Source of the DNA: JBPOJN01 sp052033505
Lineage (GTDB): Bacteria; UBA10199; JACPAL01; GCA-016699445
Length of the DNA: 24,133 nt
Direction of reading: 5' to 3'
NCBI GenBank assembly: GCA_052033505.1
Contig: JBPOJN010000043.1
Span: 1-24,133, forward strand
The notes under the pieces were generated by a model. It was not told the DNA's origin. It ran no database searches and saw only the letters and a program-made list of their open reading frames with translations. Numbering within the stretch: position 1 is the first letter of the stretch; each line of letters starts with the position of its first letter. Made by a program: the position numbers and the translations under genes. Positions 14,401 to 21,971 of this stretch are shown here, in pieces.

Positions 14401-17247
14401 ATGGACGATCCCAAAAAAGACTACCGCGCCACGCTCAATCTCCCTCAAACCGATTTCCCCATGAAGGCCGACCTGGCACGGCGCGAACCCGAAGCCCTTA
14501 AAGCTTGGAACGAAGCCGACCTTTACCGCGCGATCCTCAAAAAAAACGCCGACGGCGCGAAGTTCATCCTGCACGATGGACCTCCGTACGCGAACGGCAA
14601 CATCCACTTCGGCCATATACTGAATAAAATTCTGAAGGACATGATCATCCGGTACCAGGGGCTTAAAGGCAATTACAGCCCCTATATCCCAGGATGGGAC
14701 TGCCACGGACTGCCGATCGAACATCAAGTCGACAAGGACTTAGGCCCCAAGAAAAAATCCATGAGCCGCTTGGAGATCCGCAAGGCCTGCCGCGAATACG
14801 CTCAGAAATTCGTGGATATCCAGCGCGAAGATTTCCGTCGTTTAGGCATATTCGCCGACTGGGAGCATCCGTATCTCACGATGAATTTCGGGTACGAAGC
14901 CACGATCGCGCGCGAGTTCGGCCGCTTCGTGAAACTGGGACAGGTTTATAACGCACTCAGGCCGGTACTCTGGTGCGCGAACTGCCGCACGGCTTTGGCG
15001 GACGCCGAAACCGAATACGAAGAAAAAGAATCGCCGTCGATTTACGTACGCTTCCAACTTCTGCCGGACACGATCAAAGAACATTTCCCCAAGCTCACGG
15101 GCAAAAAAATCTCGATCGTGATCTGGACCACAACGCCGTGGACGCTTCCGGCGAACCAAGCCGTGGCGCTGCACGAGAGCTACGACTACGTTGTCATTCC
15201 TTACCAAGACGAATTTTTCATCGTGGCGAAACAATTAGCCGCGGGTTTTTCGCAGACCTTGGGACTCGAAGAAGAACCCGACGCGGTCGGCCGCTTCGCC
15301 GGAAAGACATTGGAGAACATCGGCGTCATCCATCCCTTTTTAGGCAGGCTTTCGCGCGTGGTACTCTCCGACCACGTCAGTCTCGATACCGGAACCGGCT
15401 GCGTGCACATCGCACCCGGACACGGCGAGGACGATTACATGGTCGGACTCAAATACGAGTTGCCGATCTTAAGCCCCGTCGACCCAGACGGCCGTTTGAA
15501 CCGGGACGCCGGCGTCCCGGAATGGGAAGGCCAAAAAGTCTTCGAAGTAAACGCCCAAGTCATACAAAAACTCGAAAGCGTCGGGATGCTGGTGAAGCAG
15601 TCGAAGATCCGGCATTCTTACCCGCACTGCTGGCGCTGCAAGAACCCGCTAATCTTCCGCGCGACCGAGCAGTATTTCCTGTCGCTTGAAAAAAACAACC
15701 TGCGCACGCGCGCTTTGGATGCGATCCGGCGCACGACTTGGATCCCGGGTTGGGGGCGTGAGCGGATTTACGGCATGGTCGAACGCCGCGGCGACTGGTG
15801 CCTGTCGCGCCAGAGAAGTTGGGGCGTGCCGATCGTTTCTTTCCGCTGTGCGGACTGTTCGACGATCCTGCTCGATCACGAAGTCATCGACCGCATCGCC
15901 GATCTTTTCGAGACGCAAGGCTCGGACCTTTGGTTCGACGACGCTACGGACCTACTGCCGCACGACAAAAAATGCGGGAAATGCGGCAAGTCCGAGTGGC
16001 AGAAAGAAAACCACATCCTCGACGTGTGGTTCGATTCCGGCGTGAGCTTCGCGGCCGTCTTGGAAAAGAACCCGGATTTGGATTACCCGGCCTCTCTCTA
16101 TCTCGAAGGCAGCGACCAGCACCGCGGTTGGTTCCATTCGTCGCTTTTATGTTCGGTCGGAACGCGCGACCGGGCTCCGTATGAGACGGTGCTGACTCAC
16201 GGTTTCGTCGTAGACAGCCAGGGTAAAAAATATTCGAAATCCGCCGGTAACTACGTCCCGCCCGAAAAAGTCATCAAGGAAAACGGAGCGGAGATCTTAA
16301 GGCTTTGGGTCGCGGCCGAAGACTATCGCGGCGACATCCGCGTCTCGAACGAAATTCTCACCCGTCTGATCGAGGCCTACCGCAAGATCCGGAACACTTC
16401 GCGTTACCTTTTGGGCAATCTCTACGACTTCGACCCCACGACGCACGCTCTGCCGCAGTTGGGCCACGCGGTCGCCGAGGAAACTTCCGTGGGATTCTCC
16501 GAAATCCACGATTGGATCCTGCATCACCTGCAAAAACTCGTTCAGAAAGTCGACGACTCTTACAGAGATTTGAGCTTTCACGTCATTTTTCACGAACTAA
16601 ACCGCTTTTGCACGGTCGAGCTGTCGGCCTTCTACCTCGACATCCTGAAAGACCGCCTTTACACCTTAGCCAAAAACGATCCTGCGCGGCGCACGGCCCA
16701 GCGCACGCTTTTCCGGATCGCCTCCACACTCTCTCGACTGATGGCGCCGATCTTGGCCTTCACCTCCGACGAAATCTGGAAGCATCTGCCGAATTTCCCC
16801 GGAAAATCCACCTCCGTGCATCTTTCGGAATTTCCGGAAGCGCGTCCCGAAGACGTCAACGAAGCCCTGGCTGCCCGCTGGGAGGACTTCCGCTCGGTGC
16901 GCGACGAAATTCAAAAAGCCCTGGAAAAAGCGCGCAAAGAAAAACTGATCGGGAACTCACTGGAAGCCAAGGTCGTCCTGATCGCCGCGGAAGAACCGGA
17001 ACGCATCCTTAAAAAATTCGAAGAGCAATTGACCGACCTCTTGCAAGTCTCCCAAGTCGCCTGGGGCACGAACCTCAAAGACGACTTCGAGCGCAGCGAG
17101 CGTTATCCGAACCTTTTCTTAAAAATCGAAAAGGCCGACGGTCAAAAATGCGACCGTTGCTGGCGCTGGAGCGAGGCCGTAGGCTCGCATGCAGACCACC
17201 CTACGCTCTGCAACCGCTGTCGCGACGCCGTACAAGGGGACATTTGA
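14401..17247 (+). CDS. ileS: Isoleucyl-tRNA synthetase
   Basis: Charges tRNA-Ile with isoleucine in the cytosol. At 948 aa it matches the bacterial type-1 enzyme. Visible landmarks: the HIGH-class motif PPYANGNIHFGH (61-72), the editing (CP1) domain with WTTTPWTLPANQAV and HIAPGHGEDDY, the tRNA/aminoacyl region WFDSGVSF and GSDQHRGWFHSSL, a KMSKS-equivalent reading KYSKS (610-614), the anticodon-binding helices, and the C-terminal zinc finger with Cys917, Cys920, Cys937 and Cys940, typical of IleS1. The Tyr in place of Met in the KMSKS loop is unusual. The Shine-Dalgarno is weak. The coding region contains a perfect 20-bp palindrome at 15501-15520. lspA starts one base after the stop, and that gene's ribosome-binding site lies inside ileS. 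Confidence 0.98.
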   Translation: MDDPKKDYRATLNLPQTDFPMKADLARREPEALKAWNEADLYRAILKKNADGAKFILHDGPPYANGNIHFGHILNKILKDMIIRYQGLKGNYSPYIPGWDCHGLPIEHQVDKDLGPKKKSMSRLEIRKACREYAQKFVDIQREDFRRLGIFADWEHPYLTMNFGYEATIAREFGRFVKLGQVYNALRPVLWCANCRTALADAETEYEEKESPSIYVRFQLLPDTIKEHFPKLTGKKISIVIWTTTPWTLPANQAVALHESYDYVVIPYQDEFFIVAKQLAAGFSQTLGLEEEPDAVGRFAGKTLENIGVIHPFLGRLSRVVLSDHVSLDTGTGCVHIAPGHGEDDYMVGLKYELPILSPVDPDGRLNRDAGVPEWEGQKVFEVNAQVIQKLESVGMLVKQSKIRHSYPHCWRCKNPLIFRATEQYFLSLEKNNLRTRALDAIRRTTWIPGWGRERIYGMVERRGDWCLSRQRSWGVPIVSFRCADCSTILLDHEVIDRIADLFETQGSDLWFDDATDLLPHDKKCGKCGKSEWQKENHILDVWFDSGVSFAAVLEKNPDLDYPASLYLEGSDQHRGWFHSSLLCSVGTRDRAPYETVLTHGFVVDSQGKKYSKSAGNYVPPEKVIKENGAEILRLWVAAEDYRGDIRVSNEILTRLIEAYRKIRNTSRYLLGNLYDFDPTTHALPQLGHAVAEETSVGFSEIHDWILHHLQKLVQKVDDSYRDLSFHVIFHELNRFCTVELSAFYLDILKDRLYTLAKNDPARRTAQRTLFRIASTLSRLMAPILAFTSDEIWKHLPNFPGKSTSVHLSEFPEARPEDVNEALAARWEDFRSVRDEIQKALEKARKEKLIGNSLEAKVVLIAAEEPERILKKFEEQLTDLLQVSQVAWGTNLKDDFERSERYPNLFLKIEKADGQKCDRCWRWSEAVGSHADHPTLCNRCRDAVQGDI

Positions 17248-17248
17248 A

Positions 17249-17782
17249 ATGTCCTCTCGCTTAAGCCTCATGGCTCCCATCATCGCGATCGTCTTCGCCC
17301 TGGATCAAATCACGAAATACCTGGTCAAATCCCATCTGGATTTTTCTGACCGCATCGCCGTCATCCCGGGATTCTTCGAAATCGTCCACGTCCGAAACCG
17401 CGGCGCAGCCTTCGGTTTCCTGTCCACGCTGCCGGAGAACATCCGGCTGCCGTTTTTCTACGTGATCTCGTGCTTGGCCCTGGTCCTGATCGTCGTTTAT
17501 TTCGTGAGACTCAAAGACCCCAGGCGCGGCGTCTACGCCTGCCTGGCTCTGATCTTAGGCGGTGCCTTGGGCAATATTTGGGATCGAATCACGATGGGAG
17601 AAGTGGTAGACTTCCTGAGGTTTCATTGGGACGAACGCTTCGTCAACACCGCGTTTTGGGGCCGCACGATCGCCTTCAAGCTTGAGTGGCCTTCTTTCAA
17701 CGTCGCGGACGCCGCCATCACGACGGCCGTGGTCTTCCTGATGATCCTCATGGCCAAGGAGCCCAAACAGAACCGATTATGA
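17249..17782 (+). CDS. lspA: Lipoprotein signal peptidase II
   Basis: Inner-membrane aspartic protease that cuts the signal peptide from diacylated prolipoproteins, acting after Lgt. I chose the ATG at 17249 (177 aa), one base after the ileS stop and behind AAGGGG, rather than an in-frame ATG 60 bases earlier inside ileS, because the first helix then starts properly (MSSRLSLMAPIIAIVFALDQ). Motifs: DQITK (19-23), NRGAAFGFLS (50-59), GALGNIWDR (105-113), GEVVDF with catalytic Asp121, and FNVADAAI with catalytic Asp154. Four membrane helices are evident. The segment between the two catalytic aspartates (33 residues) is longer than in E. coli or Pseudomonas LspA. The stop overlaps the next start (ATGA). 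Confidence 0.96.
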   Translation: MSSRLSLMAPIIAIVFALDQITKYLVKSHLDFSDRIAVIPGFFEIVHVRNRGAAFGFLSTLPENIRLPFFYVISCLALVLIVVYFVRLKDPRRGVYACLALILGGALGNIWDRITMGEVVDFLRFHWDERFVNTAFWGRTIAFKLEWPSFNVADAAITTAVVFLMILMAKEPKQNRL

Positions 17783-18603
17783 AACCTTTTCTCTTCAGCA
17801 TCGGCGGCACTCCCATCCCGTCGTTTTTTTTCTTCATCATGGTCGCCACGCTGGCGTGCGCCTTCTATCTGTACCTGCGTGCGCGCGCGAACGGACTTCG
17901 CCCCGAAGTCATGCTGGATTTAGGTATGATCGGCATGGTCGGAGGCGTCCTAGGGTCGAGAATCTTCCACATCTTGGTGGAGGCTCCTGATTATTACTGG
18001 GAAAAGCCCATGCGAGTGTTCGAGTTTTGGCGCGGCGGCTTCGTCTCTTGGGGCGCCGTTCTCGCCCTCGCCGTCGCTTTACCGGCCTATTTTCGCCTCC
18101 GTAAACTGCCCATGCTTCCTTATTTGGATTATTGCACCATCGGCGCGCCGATCGTTAAATTTTGGATTCGCTTCGCCTGTCTTCTGACCGGCTGCTGCTA
18201 CGGCGCCCCGACAGATGTTCCATGGGCGATCACGTTCACGGACCCCGCGGCGACGGCTTATTACTATTATCCGAACATCCCGCTGCATCCGTCACAAATC
18301 TATTCGATGATCCATGCGGCCCTGCTCTTCGTGCTGATCAATGTTTATTACGGCAAGACGCATGAGATCCGCGACGGCCACTCGGTATCTCGCCCCGGCC
18401 ATACACATGGCGAAAGCATCTGCGTTCTGCTCATGGGGTGGACGTTGCCGCGCGTTTTCCTCGAGCAATTCCGGGCCGACTCAGACCGGGGACTTTATTT
18501 CGACGGCATGGTGTCGACGGGCCAGATTACGGGCTCTTTGATCTTCGTCGCCGCCTTGATATTTTTCATCGTGCTCCGCAAAAAGGCCGCACGCACCCAA
18601 TGA
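17779..18603 (+). CDS. Second, divergent Lgt-family membrane protein
   Basis: A 274-aa polytopic protein of the prolipoprotein diacylglyceryl transferase family. The start is the ATG overlapping the lspA stop (ATGA). Family features kept: GSRIFHIL (59-66), WRGG (84-87), TGCCYG (137-142), HPSQIYS (170-176) and an Arg in QFRADSDRG (232). The signature that reads HAIGRLGCF in the upstream copy is KFWIRFACL here: Arg131 is kept but the His and both Gly are lost, and GGLVFYGG becomes GGFVSWGA. It also has an inserted His/Gly-rich loop around 195-212. It may be a functional paralogue with altered lipid or substrate preference, or act on a different acceptor. Its place right after lspA and before a CPBP protease favours a lipoprotein-related job. 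Symbol left empty because of the divergence. Confidence 0.9.
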   Translation: MKPFLFSIGGTPIPSFFFFIMVATLACAFYLYLRARANGLRPEVMLDLGMIGMVGGVLGSRIFHILVEAPDYYWEKPMRVFEFWRGGFVSWGAVLALAVALPAYFRLRKLPMLPYLDYCTIGAPIVKFWIRFACLLTGCCYGAPTDVPWAITFTDPAATAYYYYPNIPLHPSQIYSMIHAALLFVLINVYYGKTHEIRDGHSVSRPGHTHGESICVLLMGWTLPRVFLEQFRADSDRGLYFDGMVSTGQITGSLIFVAALIFFIVLRKKAARTQ

Positions 18604-19253
18604 CCGCGACGTTCCTTCTGTTCGTCGGCGTCATCGGGGCGCTGAAGATCCTCTATACGTTGAAGACGGTTCCTTGGATCGCCCAATCCCTGTTCGCATT
18701 GACGGCCGCCATTCTCGTCTATCCGGCGGCCTTGCACGTGCTCTTCGCGCGGCTGCCGGTAAAATTTTTCGAGGGAAGTGTGCAAGAGATCGGTAGGTCG
18801 CTGCGAATCTTCCTGCTCACGGCACTGGCGATTTTTCCGATTTTCATAGTAGCGGCCCACGTCTACCAGACGACGCTATTGGGGGTTCATCTCCGCTTGC
18901 ACCGCTTCCCGTGGCAATGGTCGACGATTCCGTTCCAGATTTTCGCAATCGCGCTGCCCGAGGAGTTCTTTTTCCGGGGCTATCTTCAGACGCGTTTGAA
19001 ACAGAAGTTTTCGGGGACTTTCTCCCTCTTCGGATCTTCCATGCTGACGGTGCCGATCGCGGTCCCTCTCACGAGCCTGATCTTCGCGGCCTCGCACAGC
19101 TTCATCGCTTTCCAATGGTGGCATTTCGCGATCTTCTTCCCCTCTCTCGCCTTCGGATGGCTGAGGGAAAAGACCCAAGGCTTAGTCGCCCCGATCCTCT
19201 TTCATGCGACCTGCAATACGTTGATGGTCGTTTTAAGCCGCGCCTATCGATGA
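18600..19253 (+). CDS. CPBP-family intramembrane metalloprotease
   Basis: A 217-aa polytopic protein with about six to seven hydrophobic segments. Start ATG overlaps the preceding stop (ATGA); a longer upstream reading frame is out of context. The CPBP (CAAX protease and bacteriocin-processing, Abi) motifs are present in order: EEFFFRG (121-127, Glu121/Glu122 and Arg126), a His in FAASHSFIAF (His166), and HATCN (His202, Asn206). These residues form the intramembrane metal site in the family. Substrates of most bacterial members are unknown; location in a lipoprotein-maturation operon suggests a membrane-bound or lipidated peptide as substrate, an inference from context only. Confidence 0.9.
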   Translation: MTATFLLFVGVIGALKILYTLKTVPWIAQSLFALTAAILVYPAALHVLFARLPVKFFEGSVQEIGRSLRIFLLTALAIFPIFIVAAHVYQTTLLGVHLRLHRFPWQWSTIPFQIFAIALPEEFFFRGYLQTRLKQKFSGTFSLFGSSMLTVPIAVPLTSLIFAASHSFIAFQWWHFAIFFPSLAFGWLREKTQGLVAPILFHATCNTLMVVLSRAYR

Positions 19254-19963
19254 GCGATTCTCCTCGCATACATTATGAGGACGAAGATCTCGTGATCGCC
19301 GAAAAGCCGGCAGGGATCCCGACGCAGCCTTTGTCGATGAAGACCGCGGAAGCCGCATCCGACGGTGAGACGTTAGCTCTTTTGATCGCCGAAAAATATC
19401 CTGAACTCAGGGAGGTCGGCGGTTCGGATCATGGAGCCGTGCATCGCTTGGACCGGGAGACCTCGGGCTTGGTGATCTTCGCGCGGAATCAAAAAACCTA
19501 CGACATCGTGCGAATGATGTTCTCCAAAAACCAGATCGAAAAAGAATACGTGGCCGTCGTCGAAGGCTTTGTCGCGAAGGCCGGAAAAATCACGTGGCCC
19601 ATCGGTCCGGATCCGAGGTCTTCGAAACGCGTGAAGGCTTACCGAAACATCGCGGAGGCGAGAAAACACAAAGCTTTGGAGGCATCGACTTCTTACGAGC
19701 CTTTGGAAAGCCAATCACTCTCATCCGGCTTGAACCGCCTGGGTTCCTGCACCTGTCTTCGCATCCGCATCAAGACCGGTCGGCGGCATCAAATCCGGGT
19801 TCACCTGGCGGAGAGCGGATATCCGATTGTCGGAGACGAAATTTACGGCAACGATAAAAGCGAAGGCGAACGACTGCACCTCCACGCCTCGCGCTTAAAA
19901 TTCAAACATCCCCATACCGGCCGGTGGGTCGAGATTTTTTCCCCGATTCCTTTTTTTGGGTAA
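19250..19963 (+). CDS. RluA-family RNA pseudouridine synthase
   Basis: Isomerises uridine to pseudouridine in rRNA or tRNA. The start is the ATG overlapping the CPBP stop (ATGA), giving 237 aa. Visible: the N-terminal YEDEDLVIAEKPAGIPTQP, the catalytic motif HRLDRETSGL (65-74) with Asp68, KEYVAVVEG (98-106), the substrate-loop motif GRRHQIRVHL (177-186) and the C-terminal GDEIYG and LHASRLKFKHP. No S4 domain is present, so it resembles RluA/TruC/RluD-catalytic-only forms; which uridine it modifies cannot be told. It ends 10 bases before the convergent murJ with no visible terminator. An RNA-modifying enzyme at the end of an envelope operon is probably there for growth-related co-expression. 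Confidence 0.95.
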   Translation: MSDSPRIHYEDEDLVIAEKPAGIPTQPLSMKTAEAASDGETLALLIAEKYPELREVGGSDHGAVHRLDRETSGLVIFARNQKTYDIVRMMFSKNQIEKEYVAVVEGFVAKAGKITWPIGPDPRSSKRVKAYRNIAEARKHKALEASTSYEPLESQSLSSGLNRLGSCTCLRIRIKTGRRHQIRVHLAESGYPIVGDEIYGNDKSEGERLHLHASRLKFKHPHTGRWVEIFSPIPFFG

Positions 19964-19973
19964 TCTTAAAGGT

Positions 19974-21590
19974 TTAAACTTCGGAAGACGAATCGAGCGG
20001 CGGCTCGGGCAGAGGAGGCTGCGGCGGCGTTTTATTTTTCGTTTTTCGTTTCAGAAGAGTCTTAAGCTTCTTCAATTCTTCCATGCGCAGCAAATATCCC
20101 ATCGCCGCGTAAATCCCCGCTCCGCTCGCGATCAAAATCATCAACCTCAAGCCTTCCCTCGCCTTCGTCGCATCCGCCCAGGGGAGACGATGCAGAAGCG
20201 CCCAGAGCCCGGCAGCCATCACGGCGGAAGCGAGTACTGATTTCGCGACCGAAGGCAGCAGCGACCTCAAATTCAAGGACCCGATTTTTTTCCGCAGATG
20301 CAGGATGTGCATCGTAAAATTCCCGATCGAGGCCAAGCTCAACGCCAACGCCAATCCCACGTGGCCCAAGGGTCTCATCAGGATCAAGGCGCATACGAGA
20401 TTGATGATGACGGCCATGTTCGCGGATTTCACGGTGGTCTTGGAATCATGCAGCGAATAAAATGCATTCGCCGTGATGCGCACGCCCGCCACGAACGGCA
20501 TGCCCATGACGAAAAAGCGGAGCGCCGCCGCCGTCGCCTGCGTAGACGCGGGACCGAAGCTCCCGTGTTCGAACAAAAGACGGATCACCGAAGGCGCGAG
20601 CATCATGAGTCCAGCCGCAGCTGGAAGCGTCACGAAGAAAATCAGCCGCAAACCGAAAAGGAAGGTTTCCCGGAAATGTTTCTTATCCTCCGCTTCCCCA
20701 TGATCCGCGAGCGAGGGCAGGATCACGGTCGCGATCGACACCGCGAAAACCCCCAGCGGAAACTCGGTCACGCGGTCGGCATACCAGAGGTAGGAAATGC
20801 TGCCGTTCGGCAGGAAAGATGCGAACAGCGTCATCGCCATCACATTGAACTGATACACGGCCGCGCCGTACGCCGACGGGATCATGAGGCCCACAATGCG
20901 CCGCACCGCGGGATGCTTCGGGTCCCACTGCAATTTCGGAAAAAAACCCACGCGTGCCAGCACCGGGAAATGGACCGCGAGCTGGAAGAAGCCCCCGATC
21001 AACACGCCGATCGCGAGCCCTAAAATCGGCGGATTCATCACGCGGGTCAGCACGATGGCTCCGGCGATGATGCCGAGATTCATGAAGATCGAAGCCGCCG
21101 CCGGCACCCCGAAGCGCTTGAGCGAATTCAAGACGCCCATGGCCCAAGCCGCGAGGGAGACGAGCAGGATGTAGGGAAACATCACGCGCGTCAGAAAAAC
21201 CGTAAGCCGGTATTTTTCGACGTCTTTGGAAAATCCCCAGGCGGTTAGCTTCACCAGTGCGGGAGAGGCCACGATGCCTAAGACTGCAATACCCGCCAGC
21301 AGGCAGAGAAGCAGCGTGAAAGACACGGAGGCCACGCGCTTGGCCTCGGCTTCCGAAGTTTTCAAGGTCTTGGAAAAAATGGGGACGAAGGAAACGGTCA
21401 AAGCGCCTTCCGCGAAGAGACGGCGCAGGAGATTTGGGATCCGGAACGCAACGAAGAACGCATCGGCCGCCGCGCGCGTCCCGAAGGCATAAGCGATCGC
21501 CATGTCGCGCGCGAGTCCCGTGAGGCGGCTGACGAAGGTAAAAAAGCCGACGATGCCGGCGCGACGTGCGATCTGGCGTTTTTCACTCAT
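19974..21590 (-). CDS. murJ: Lipid II flippase MurJ
   Basis: Polytopic inner-membrane protein (about 14 helices) that flips the peptidoglycan precursor lipid II to the periplasmic side. N-terminal GFFTFVSRLTGLARD, ADAFFVAFRIPNLLRRLFAEGAL and FVPIFS are characteristic of MurJ/MviN. From the ATG at 21590 it is 538 aa, slightly longer than E. coli MurJ, with a Lys/Pro-rich cytoplasmic tail (KTPPQPPLPEPP near the end). A TTG two codons upstream (21596) is an alternative: AAGGA is about four bases from TTG and about ten from ATG. It is transcribed divergently from rpsT across a 66-bp gap and convergently to the RluA gene. Confidence 0.97.
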   Translation of the reverse strand: MSEKRQIARRAGIVGFFTFVSRLTGLARDMAIAYAFGTRAAADAFFVAFRIPNLLRRLFAEGALTVSFVPIFSKTLKTSEAEAKRVASVSFTLLLCLLAGIAVLGIVASPALVKLTAWGFSKDVEKYRLTVFLTRVMFPYILLVSLAAWAMGVLNSLKRFGVPAAASIFMNLGIIAGAIVLTRVMNPPILGLAIGVLIGGFFQLAVHFPVLARVGFFPKLQWDPKHPAVRRIVGLMIPSAYGAAVYQFNVMAMTLFASFLPNGSISYLWYADRVTEFPLGVFAVSIATVILPSLADHGEAEDKKHFRETFLFGLRLIFFVTLPAAAGLMMLAPSVIRLLFEHGSFGPASTQATAAALRFFVMGMPFVAGVRITANAFYSLHDSKTTVKSANMAVIINLVCALILMRPLGHVGLALALSLASIGNFTMHILHLRKKIGSLNLRSLLPSVAKSVLASAVMAAGLWALLHRLPWADATKAREGLRLMILIASGAGIYAAMGYLLRMEELKKLKTLLKRKTKNKTPPQPPLPEPPLDSSSEV

Positions 21591-21603
21591 GGTCAATGCG
21601 TCC

Positions 21604-21633
21604 TTGACATGTTTTTCGGGTGAATGCTAGCCA
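21604..21633 (+). promoter_or_regulatory. Sigma-70-type promoter of rpsT
   Basis: A consensus -35 TTGACA (21604-21609) is followed after 18 bases by TAGCCA (21628-21633), preceded by TGC as an extended -10. The -10 is a partial match only. It lies 24 bases upstream of the rpsT start, in the short gap between rpsT and murJ. Confidence 0.5.
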
Positions 21634-21656
21634 GTCCCCTCTTTAAAGGAGAATTC

Positions 21657-21971
21657 ATGGCGGACGAGAAAAAAGACGGCAAACGTAAGGTTCCCAAAGG
21701 CAGACATCTGTCTGCGATCAAAAGAGGCCGCCAGAACATCCGCCGCCGCGAGCGCAATCTGACCGCACGTTCCGCCATGCGCACCGCGACCAAGAAGGTC
21801 ATCGAAGCCGTTCAGAAAAAAGACCTGAAACTCGCGGCCGAAGCTTTAAAGACCGCCATGTCACGCATCCATAAATCGGCCAAAGCCGGCATCGTCCACG
21901 ACCGCAACGCCGCGCGCCGCATCTCCCGCTTGTCCGCCATGGTTTCCAAGAGCGCCAAAGCCGCGGCCTAA
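21657..21971 (+). CDS. rpsT: 30S ribosomal protein S20
   Basis: Small basic 16S-rRNA-binding protein of the small subunit. I chose the ATG at 21657 (104 aa) because AAAGGAG lies six bases upstream and the sequence begins MADEKK; an in-frame ATG at 21624 falls in the promoter. HLSAIKRGRQNIRRRERN and the Lys/Ala-rich helices KKVIEAVQKKDLKLAAEAL and GIVHDRNAARRISRL are typical S20. Compared with E. coli S20 it has roughly 12-14 extra charged residues before SAIKR. Its stop overlaps the convergent holA stop by four bases. Confidence 0.96.
   Translation: MADEKKDGKRKVPKGRHLSAIKRGRQNIRRRERNLTARSAMRTATKKVIEAVQKKDLKLAAEALKTAMSRIHKSAKAGIVHDRNAARRISRLSAMVSKSAKAAA

Noticed and set aside
17189..17248. 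Upstream in-frame start for lspA, adding 20 residues
   Set aside because: It would lie inside the ileS zinc-finger coding region, and the added residues precede a normal LspA first helix; the ATG at 17249 has AAGGGG upstream.
18438..18599. Extended starts for the CPBP gene (18438), the RluA gene (18911) and the second lgt-like gene (17686)
   Set aside because: The extensions encode Arg/Pro-rich shadow sequence of the preceding gene, whereas internal ATGs overlap the preceding stop as ATGA and begin at family-typical N-termini.
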